Under the pieces are notes generated by a model, which was not told the DNA's origin, searched no databases, and saw only the letters and a program-made list of their open reading frames with translations. The position numbers and the translations under genes were made by a program. A DNA stretch of 7,039 nt, from NCBI GenBank assembly GCA_018334855.1, contig JAGXLE010000076.1:1-7039 (forward strand), read 5' to 3'. This document shows, one piece after another, positions 1 through 5,833 of the stretch. The stretch is from Desulfobacterales bacterium (lineage in GTDB: Bacteria > Desulfobacterota > Desulfobacteria > Desulfobacterales > Desulfosalsimonadaceae). The first letter of the stretch is position 1, and each line of letters begins with the position of its first letter.

Positions 1-834
1 GGGAATCTGTTTGTCAACATGGTGGCCGCAGGCGAGGCTGGAGGTATTCTGGACGTAATCCTGCGGCGGCTTTCAACATACATGGAAAAGGCGGCCAAGC
101 TCAAGTCCCAGGTAAAAGGGGCCATGACCTATCCGCTGGTAACACTGCTGATAGCAATAGGAGTTGTGGCAGTGATCCTGGTCTTTGTTATTCCGGTTTT
201 CCAGGATATGTTTGCCCAATTCGGCCAGGCCCTGCCTCTGCCCACCCAGATTGTGATCAACATGAGCGAGTTTGTAAAGGGCAATATTTTGTGGATTATC
301 ATTGGTGTAGTGCTCCTTATTATTGCATTCCGGCAATTTTACAAAACTGAAAAAGGCCGGGCAATGATAGACGAGATGACCCTGAGATTGCCCGTGGTAG
401 GCATCCTGGTGCGCAAGGTGGCCGTGGCCAAGTTTACCCGTACCATGGGCACAATGCTTGCAAGCGGTGTGGCCATACTGGAGGCCCTGGATATAGTGGC
501 GAAAACATCCGGCAACAAAAGCATTGAAAGCGCCATATACAAAGTGCGCACAGGGATAGCAGAAGGAAAGACAATAGCTGATCCGCTATCGGAAACCGGC
601 GTATTTCCGCCGATGGTCTGCCAGATGATTGCGGTGGGGGAATCGACCGGCGCAATTGATGCAATGCTTGAAAAAATAGCCGATTTCTACGAAGAAGAAG
701 TCGACCAGGCGGTGGAAAACCTGACCTCGTTGATTGAGCCTTTCCTGCTGGTTTTTCTGGGTGTAACCATTGGCGGCCTGGTGGTTTCCATGTATCTGCC
801 TATATTCCAGATGGCAGGGGCGGTTACAGGATAG
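1..834 (+). CDS. pilC: Type IV pilus inner-membrane platform protein PilC (5' partial)
   Basis: PilC is the polytopic inner-membrane platform of the type IV pilus machine (GspF/T2SSF family). It couples the cytoplasmic PilB/PilT motor ATPases to pilin assembly and retraction. The reading frame is open from base 1, so the start lies upstream; 277 residues remain of a protein usually near 400. The visible part begins with the family's MVAAGEAGG segment. It continues through the conserved QVKGAMTYP stretch (fragment residues about 37-45) into a membrane helix (about 46-66), a second helix (about 95-112), a second cytoplasmic domain containing TMLASGVAILEAL and AVGESTGAIDAML, and a final helix (about 246-270) ending in the typical YLPIFQM tail. 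The two GspF-domain halves and three-helix layout agree with the family. GspF of type II secretion is the main alternative, but the adjacent PilS-like kinase favours a pilus role. It is probably co-transcribed with the kinase that starts 11 bases after its TAG stop. Confidence 0.93.
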   Translation, partial: GNLFVNMVAAGEAGGILDVILRRLSTYMEKAAKLKSQVKGAMTYPLVTLLIAIGVVAVILVFVIPVFQDMFAQFGQALPLPTQIVINMSEFVKGNILWIIIGVVLLIIAFRQFYKTEKGRAMIDEMTLRLPVVGILVRKVAVAKFTRTMGTMLASGVAILEALDIVAKTSGNKSIESAIYKVRTGIAEGKTIADPLSETGVFPPMVCQMIAVGESTGAIDAMLEKIADFYEEEVDQAVENLTSLIEPFLLVFLGVTIGGLVVSMYLPIFQMAGAVTG

Positions 835-845
835 CCCGAAAGCCG

Positions 846-2150
846 ATGGCCTCTTTTTTCCGCTCAAAAGCCGAGCAGGACCTTTACCGCAAGTTAAAGT
901 GGCTTATCTTTTTTCGGGCGCTTTTCGCCCTTGTAATGCTGGGCTCGGTGGTAGTGGCCATGCTGCGGTCAAGGCCCGGCCTGGAGCCAAGGGGCGGTCC
1001 GCTGGACTATCTTGTACTGATTTCTTTTTCCATCCTGATCCTGTCGGCGGCCTATCTTATTATCCTTCCCAGGTTTAAGCGGCTTCTTCTGTTTGCCTAT
1101 TTCCAGGTGAGTATTGATACGGTGCTGGTAACGCTGATCATCTTTGTTACCGGCAGCTTTTCGAGTATTTTTACCTTTATGTATTTGGTTGTAATAGTTT
1201 ATGCAGCCATGGTGATGTACCGAAGCGGCGGGATGATTACTGCCACCCTCTGCAGCATCCAGTACGGGTTAATGGTCGATCTGGAATACTACGCCATTAT
1301 TAATCCGCTGGGCTATGATGCAGGTTTTCTGGCAGCCAGCTATGACTGGCAGTATGTGGTATACAAGCTGTTTTTAACTATTGTGGCCTGCTATGCGGTA
1401 GCATTTTTGAGCGGATTTCTCTCGGAACAGGAAAGGGCTGCAAAGCGGGAACTTTGGGCCATGGAAGACCAGATGAAGCGGGTGGAGCGCCTGGCGGCAG
1501 TCGGCGAGATTGCGGCAGGCCTGGCCCACGAGATAAAAAATCCCCTGGCGTCACTTAACGGTTCGATACAGATGCTGCGCGACAGCCTGGATTATGATCC
1601 GGACCAGCAGCGGCTGATGCAGATTGTTATGAGGGAGGCGGACCGGCTGAGCACACTGGTTACGGACTTTCTGAGGTTTGCAAAGCCGGGCACGGGCAAA
1701 GCCGAGGTTATACAGCTGGATAAGGCGGTATCAGAAATCGTGTCACTTTTTGCTTCCGATCCCCGCTACAGGGAGTACCTGGAGGTAAAAACGGACCTAA
1801 CCACGGGATTGCAGGTAAAGATCGACCCGGAGCATTTAAAGCAGGTGATGTGGAATCTGTTAAACAATGCGGCAGAAGCAATTGAGGGGCAGGGGGCTAT
1901 AGAGGTAAAGCTGTATCCGACAAGGAAAAATTATGCCTGCATCAGTGTCGCTGATAACGGATGCGGTATATCAGAGGAAAGCATGGCAAGTATTTATGAC
2001 CCGTTTTTTTCCACAAAGTCCGGGGGCACCGGCCTGGGACTTTCAATAGTTCAGCAGGTGATCGGGGCTCATGGCGGACTTGTCGATTTAGACAGCACGC
2101 CGGGCAAAGGGACCACGGTAACAGTTCTGCTAAGACAGGCTCCTTCCTAA
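846..2150 (+). CDS. PilS/NtrB-like membrane sensor histidine kinase
   Basis: This 434-residue inner-membrane sensor kinase would autophosphorylate on histidine and pass the phosphate to a response regulator. The N-terminal part has about six hydrophobic helices (roughly residues 19-40, 53-73, 79-101, 105-126, 130-147 and 170-192), with little periplasmic material, as in PilS. A charged linker (about 193-215) leads to the H box LAHEIKNPLASLNGS with His228. The ATPase domain shows the N box WNLLNNAAEA (336-345), G1 DNGCG (370-374), F box DPFFSTK (385-391) and G2 GTGLGLSI (394-401), so it looks catalytically intact. Only about 36 residues separate the last helix from His228, leaving no room for the PAS domain of Pseudomonas PilS. 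No pilR-type regulator follows; lysS does. The closeness to pilC supports a pilus-related role, but the cognate regulator is unknown. The ribosome site is weak, which suggests translational coupling to pilC. Kinase function is firm; the PilS assignment is inferred. Confidence 0.92.
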   Translation: MASFFRSKAEQDLYRKLKWLIFFRALFALVMLGSVVVAMLRSRPGLEPRGGPLDYLVLISFSILILSAAYLIILPRFKRLLLFAYFQVSIDTVLVTLIIFVTGSFSSIFTFMYLVVIVYAAMVMYRSGGMITATLCSIQYGLMVDLEYYAIINPLGYDAGFLAASYDWQYVVYKLFLTIVACYAVAFLSGFLSEQERAAKRELWAMEDQMKRVERLAAVGEIAAGLAHEIKNPLASLNGSIQMLRDSLDYDPDQQRLMQIVMREADRLSTLVTDFLRFAKPGTGKAEVIQLDKAVSEIVSLFASDPRYREYLEVKTDLTTGLQVKIDPEHLKQVMWNLLNNAAEAIEGQGAIEVKLYPTRKNYACISVADNGCGISEESMASIYDPFFSTKSGGTGLGLSIVQQVIGAHGGLVDLDSTPGKGTTVTVLLRQAPS

Positions 2151-2155
2151 AAGGC

Positions 2156-2184
2156 TTGACACCGAATGGCAAATGGGATAGCAA
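2156..2184 (+). promoter_or_regulatory. Candidate sigma-70 promoter upstream of lysS
   Basis: A perfect TTGACA hexamer lies at 2156-2161, six bases after the kinase stop codon. Seventeen bases further on is TAGCAA (2179-2184), which matches only 3 of 6 positions of the -10 consensus; the overlapping GATAGC at 15-base spacing is no better. The position fits a promoter for lysS with a leader of roughly 100 bases. The good -35 and correct spacing make it plausible, but the poor -10 keeps this tentative. Confidence 0.3.
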
Positions 2185-2220
2185 GCCCCTAACCATTTAA
2201 AAAAATAGCAGATGAAATAC

Positions 2221-2256
2221 AGGCCGGCAAAGATTTCCGGGGATGCCGGCTTTTAT
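2221..2256 (+). terminator. GC-rich hairpin with T run: possible intrinsic terminator or lysS leader attenuator
   Basis: GCCGGC at 2223-2228 can pair with GCCGGC at 2245-2250. The stem extends by a G-U and an A-U pair on the outside and an A-U pair on the inside, with a loop of about 14 bases. TTTTATA follows directly, giving the shape of a Rho-independent terminator, although the T run is short and the loop large. It sits 70 bases after the kinase stop and 38 bases before the preferred lysS start. It could close the pilC-kinase transcript, or act inside the lysS leader if the promoter at 2156 is real. Structure is read by eye, with no folding energy computed. Confidence 0.4.
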
Positions 2257-2293
2257 ACAACCCCCGGAATTGATTATATACGGAAAAGCACTG

Positions 2294-3787
2294 ATGAAGC
2301 AGGCAAAAGACGTTATTACAAGACGCAGGGAAAAAATTGAAGCGCTCAAGGCCGAAGGGGTGGAGCTGTTTCCCAATGATTTTACCGTAACTCACACGGT
2401 TGCAGATATTTGCGACGCCATAGAAAGCGGGGACGAGCAGGTAACAGGCGGTCATACCTTGATGAGTGCCGCGGGCCGCATTATGGCCGTAAATCGTTTC
2501 GGCAGGTCGGCCTTTATCCGGTTTAAGGACAGAAGCGGCCAGATGCAGGCCTATGTTCGCCAGGACCGGGTGGGAGAAGATGAATACGCTTTTTTTAAAA
2601 AGCTTGATATCGGAGATTTTATAGGGCTGAAAGGCCCGGTATTTGCCACTAAAACCGGGGAATGGACCCTGCTGGCAGATGAATTCAAGCTGCTGGCCAA
2701 GGCTTATCTGCCCCTGCCTGAAAAGTTTCACGGGTTAAAGGATCCGGAAAAACGCTACCGCCAGAGATATCTGGACCTGATGATGAACCCTGAGGTAAGG
2801 GAGGTATTTGTCAAACGCAGCCGGCTTATCCGGGAAATAAGGAATTTTCTGCTTCAACGCGATTACCTTGAGGTGGAAACTCCCATGATGCAGCCGATTG
2901 CCGGCGGTGCAGACGCCCGTCCATTTAAAACCCACCATAATGCATTGGATATGGACCTCTACCTCCGAATTGCCCCGGAACTCTACCTGAAGCGCCTTGT
3001 GGTGGGCGGATTCGAGAGGGTTTTCGAGATAAACCGCAGTTTCAGAAACGAGGGGGTTTCCACCCAGCATAACCCCGAATTTACGATGCTGGAGTTCTAC
3101 CAGGCATATGCAACCTATGAAGATCTCATGGATCTCACAGAGGAGATGTTTAGATATGCAGCACGGGCTGTAACGGGTAAAACAACGGTGGCCTACCAGG
3201 GGGAAACCCTTGACTTTGAAAGCAGATGGCGGCGCATGACGCTTTTTGAAGCCCTTGTCTCTGTTGGCGGAATACCCGGGCAATTGTTGGAAGACAGGGC
3301 GGGGCTGATGGATTTTGCCGTTTCCAGAGGGGTTTCACTCGACCGGGCAAAGGATGCAGATATCAGCTTCGGCAAGCTCATCACAAAGGTTTTTGATCAT
3401 GTGGTGGAGCCGGAGCTGATCCAGCCGACATTTATAACCGGATATCCGGTCGAGGTCTCTCCTCTGTCGCGGCGCAGCAGCCGGGATCCGGAAATCACCG
3501 AGCGGTTCGAACTCTTTATCGCAGGCAGGGAGATCGCCAACGGCTTTTCGGAGCTAAATGATCCTGTGGACCAGAAAGAACGTTTTTTGCGGCAGGTGGA
3601 GAATAGGGATTCGGAAAACGAGGAATTGCAGATGGACGAGGACTATATTTTAGCATTGGAATACGGCATGCCCCCGACCGCCGGCGAAGGGGTCGGGATC
3701 GACAGGCTGGCCATGCTTTTGACAGATTCGGCTTCCATTCGGGATGTAATTCTTTTCCCCCACCTGAAACCCGCTGAAAAAAAATAG
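2294..3787 (+). CDS. lysS: Lysyl-tRNA synthetase, class II
   Basis: LysS charges tRNA-Lys with lysine using ATP, in the cytoplasm, for translation. From ATG 2294 it is 497 residues, the usual bacterial length (about 490-505). The N-terminal OB-fold anticodon-binding domain includes the strand GRSAFIRFKDRSGQMQAYV. The class II core follows. Motif 1 is around RSRLIREIRNFLLQRDYLEV. Motif 2 is around FERVFEINRSFRNEG (residues 240-254, with the ATP-contacting Arg251). Next come GYPVEVSPLSRR and GREIANGFSELNDP, and motif 3 is GEGVGIDRLAML (464-475, Arg471). An ATG at 2243 would add 17 residues, but it lies inside a hairpin stem, has GGGG directly abutting it, and gives an unlikely leader peptide. 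ATG 2294 begins MKQAKDVITRRREKIEAL, typical of the family, with GGAAAAG about 6-10 bases ahead. No lysine riboswitch or T-box is visible upstream. The lolC start is 53 bases downstream, so co-transcription with the Lol genes is possible. Confidence 0.96.
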   Translation: MKQAKDVITRRREKIEALKAEGVELFPNDFTVTHTVADICDAIESGDEQVTGGHTLMSAAGRIMAVNRFGRSAFIRFKDRSGQMQAYVRQDRVGEDEYAFFKKLDIGDFIGLKGPVFATKTGEWTLLADEFKLLAKAYLPLPEKFHGLKDPEKRYRQRYLDLMMNPEVREVFVKRSRLIREIRNFLLQRDYLEVETPMMQPIAGGADARPFKTHHNALDMDLYLRIAPELYLKRLVVGGFERVFEINRSFRNEGVSTQHNPEFTMLEFYQAYATYEDLMDLTEEMFRYAARAVTGKTTVAYQGETLDFESRWRRMTLFEALVSVGGIPGQLLEDRAGLMDFAVSRGVSLDRAKDADISFGKLITKVFDHVVEPELIQPTFITGYPVEVSPLSRRSSRDPEITERFELFIAGREIANGFSELNDPVDQKERFLRQVENRDSENEELQMDEDYILALEYGMPPTAGEGVGIDRLAMLLTDSASIRDVILFPHLKPAEKK

Positions 3788-3840
3788 CATTTTTTCGTTT
3801 TCTGCTGACAGGAAATAAAAGCACAGGTGTCTGAATTTAA

Positions 3841-5076
3841 ATGGCTTTTGAATATTTTATCGGTAGCCGGTATTTAAAATCCAGGCAAAAAACCGGCTTT
3901 ATATCCTTTATAACCGTGCTTTCGATAGCCGGGGTCACGGTGGGCGTCATGGCCCTGATTATTGTAATAGCGGTTATGACCGGCGCCGAGTCTTATTTTA
4001 AAACCAAGATTCTCGGGGTGGAGCCCCATGTCGTGCTTCGGCAGTATGAGGGGGCGATTTCGGATTATCCTTCTGTTATAGAGAAGGTAAAGCAGCGCGA
4101 TCAGGTTGAATCTGCGGTGCCTTTTGTGGAAACCCAGGCGATGCTAAGAGCGCCTTCCGGAATGTCGGGGGCCGTATTGCGCGGCCTGGACCCTACGTAT
4201 GAAGGCACCGGTGTAATGGGCCTTTCCGAGTCCGAGCTGGAAGAAAAACTTGCACCGGATAAAAAGAATAGCGGCGGAAAAGGGCTGCCCGGCATAATCC
4301 TGGGCAAAAACCTGGCGCGAAATCTCGGCCTGGAACAAGGAGAGCTTGTCTATCTGATTTCGCCCAAGGGCATGATGTCGCCGGTCGGCCATATTCCCTC
4401 CATGAAAAGATTTAAGGTAAAAGGGGTCTTTGAGTCAGGTTTCTATGAATATGATGCCTCCCTTGCCTATATCCACATGGAGGTGGCCCAGAATCTGCTC
4501 GGAATCGGGGATGCGGTCACAGGCATAGGGATCCGGATCACTGATATTTATCATGCTGACAGGGTGTCTGAAAGTATTTCCGAAGACCTGGGATTTCCGT
4601 ACTGGACCATGGACTGGATGGAAATGAACCGGAATTTTTTTTCCGCCCTGGAGCTTGAGAAAACCGCAATGTTTGTTATACTCACGCTGATTATACTGGT
4701 GGCGGCTTTTAATATCGCCAGCACCCTGATCATGATGGTAATGAGCAAAACCCGTGACATAGCAATATTAAAGGCCATGGGCGCAACTGACCGCAGTATC
4801 CGCAAAATATTTGTATTCAAGGGGCTGGTCATCGGGGGAATCGGTACAGCGGCCGGCACCTTGCTAGGGCTTGCAGGCTGTTTTCTGCTCAAGCATTACC
4901 AGTTTGTCCAACTGCCGGGAGATGTGTATTATTTCACCACGTTGCCGGTACGGGTAGAGGTCCTGGATGTCTGTATTATAGTTGCCGCCGCCCTGATAAT
5001 ATGTTTTCTGGCCACCCTTTATCCGGCCAGGAAGGCTTCCAGGCTAAATCCGGTGGAGGCGCTGCGGTATGGATAA
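3841..5076 (+). CDS. lolC: Lipoprotein-releasing ABC transporter permease, LolC/LolE family
   Basis: This is the membrane subunit of the Lol ABC exporter, which lifts mature lipoproteins out of the inner membrane and hands them to the LolA chaperone. Its 411 residues match the usual size (about 400-415). It starts with the family's FEYFIGSRYLKSRQ segment. Helix 1 (about 21-47, containing SIAGVTVGVMALIIVIAVMTG in part) is followed by a large periplasmic domain (about 48-272) and helices at about 276-302, 327-352 and 374-398. The last is preceded by the MSKTRDIAILKAMGA cytoplasmic coupling segment, and the protein ends YPARKASRLNPVEALRYG, which is diagnostic. The start is well fixed: an in-frame TAA sits directly before ATG 3841. 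The ribosome site is poor, with AGG 13 bases upstream. Only one permease gene is present here, followed by lolD, so the complex may use two copies of this subunit (a LolF-like homodimer) or a second permease elsewhere. The LolC/E family is certain; LolC versus LolE versus LolF is not. Confidence 0.93.
   Translation: MAFEYFIGSRYLKSRQKTGFISFITVLSIAGVTVGVMALIIVIAVMTGAESYFKTKILGVEPHVVLRQYEGAISDYPSVIEKVKQRDQVESAVPFVETQAMLRAPSGMSGAVLRGLDPTYEGTGVMGLSESELEEKLAPDKKNSGGKGLPGIILGKNLARNLGLEQGELVYLISPKGMMSPVGHIPSMKRFKVKGVFESGFYEYDASLAYIHMEVAQNLLGIGDAVTGIGIRITDIYHADRVSESISEDLGFPYWTMDWMEMNRNFFSALELEKTAMFVILTLIILVAAFNIASTLIMMVMSKTRDIAILKAMGATDRSIRKIFVFKGLVIGGIGTAAGTLLGLAGCFLLKHYQFVQLPGDVYYFTTLPVRVEVLDVCIIVAAALIICFLATLYPARKASRLNPVEALRYG
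5055..5059 (+). promoter_or_regulatory. Ribosome binding site for lolD inside the lolC end
   Basis: GGAGG lies 9 bases before ATG 5069, within the last codons of the permease gene. It supports that ATG over any later start, although it gives LolD a longer N-terminus than the E. coli protein. Together with the 8-base gene overlap it points to coupled translation of the two Lol subunits. Confidence 0.7.
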
Positions 5077-5809
5077 TGCATTTTCTGAAAAGCAGGCAGG
5101 TCTGCCAGGAGACGGATCGGGGGCAGGTGGTGAGCCCCTGCTCCGGGCGGCCGGTGTCTCAAGGTGGTTTCCGGATAAGGGCGGGACCATAGAGGTGTTA
5201 AAAGATCTTTACATGGAGCTTGAGCCGGGTGAAACAGTGGCTGTGGTAGGCGAATCCGGCGTGGGCAAGTCCACGCTTCTCCACATCCTGGGCACCCTTG
5301 ACCAGCCCGACAGCGGTAAAGTGTTTTACAGGGGGACCAATGTTTTTGAAATGAGCAATACCAGGATCGCTGCATTTAGAAACGCCACCATCGGGTTTGT
5401 ATTTCAGTTCCACTACTTGCTGGTCGGATTTACCGGCCTTGAAAACGTTATGATGCCCGGCCTGATTTCAGGCATGAAGAAAAGGGATATACGTAGGGAT
5501 GCCGAGGCCATACTGGTCCGCGTCGGCTTAAAAGATCGCCTGGCCCACCGGGTCAGCGATCTTTCCGGAGGTGAGCAGCAGAGGGTGGCACTTGCCAGGG
5601 CCCTGGTGTTAAAACCCGATATCCTGATGGCTGACGAGCCCACGGGGAACCTGGACCAGAAAAACAGCGAGCAGGTGCACGAGTTTCTGGTTGAATTAAA
5701 CCGCGAGATGGGTATGGCTATGGTGGCTGTAACACATAATCTTAAACTTGCAGATATGATGCAGCGGAAAATGAGTATCGTGGAAGGCAGGCTCAAACAG
5801 ATTGAATAA
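5069..5809 (+). CDS. lolD: Lipoprotein-releasing system ATP-binding protein LolD
   Basis: LolD is the cytoplasmic ATPase that powers lipoprotein release by the LolC/E-type permease encoded just before it. The 246 residues hold a full ABC domain: Walker A GESGVGKST (61-69), a Q loop at Gln113 within FQFHYLL, signature LSGGEQQR (165-172), Walker B ILMADEP (Asp189, Glu190) and H-loop His223. The stretch FQFHYLL followed by FTGLENVMMP closely parallels the LolD hallmark seen in E. coli (FHHLLPDFTALENV). This separates it from MacB- or FtsE-type ATPases, the closest relatives. A poorly conserved, Gly-rich leader of about 20 residues precedes the point where E. coli LolD begins; no alternative in-frame ATG or GTG replaces it before the domain. 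The gene overlaps the permease by 8 bases and is followed by bamA after 24 bases, which indicates one envelope-assembly operon. Confidence 0.95.
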   Translation: MDNAFSEKQAGLPGDGSGAGGEPLLRAAGVSRWFPDKGGTIEVLKDLYMELEPGETVAVVGESGVGKSTLLHILGTLDQPDSGKVFYRGTNVFEMSNTRIAAFRNATIGFVFQFHYLLVGFTGLENVMMPGLISGMKKRDIRRDAEAILVRVGLKDRLAHRVSDLSGGEQQRVALARALVLKPDILMADEPTGNLDQKNSEQVHEFLVELNREMGMAMVAVTHNLKLADMMQRKMSIVEGRLKQIE

Positions 5810-5833
5810 GCGGAAACAGGCGAGGTAAAAGCA

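Noticed and set aside
770..1078. A 102-codon plus-strand frame across the pilC-kinase junction
   Set aside because: It overlaps the end of pilC and the start of the kinase in another frame and encodes nothing recognisable.
2167..2183. TGGCA...GC pattern resembling a sigma-54 promoter after the kinase
   Set aside because: The GG and GC elements are separated by 11 bases instead of the required 10, and TTGC is absent.
2189..3283. Two minus-strand open frames of about 180 codons each opposite lysS
   Set aside because: Both are antisense to conserved class II synthetase sequence, show no family motif, and carry scattered Cys/His typical of shadow frames.
3776..3796. A-run and T-run flanking the lysS stop (eight A, then six T after TAGCA), possible terminator
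   Set aside because: The stem would be almost entirely A-T pairs with no GC core, so it is unlikely to stop transcription. The A run also encodes the Lys-rich LysS tail.
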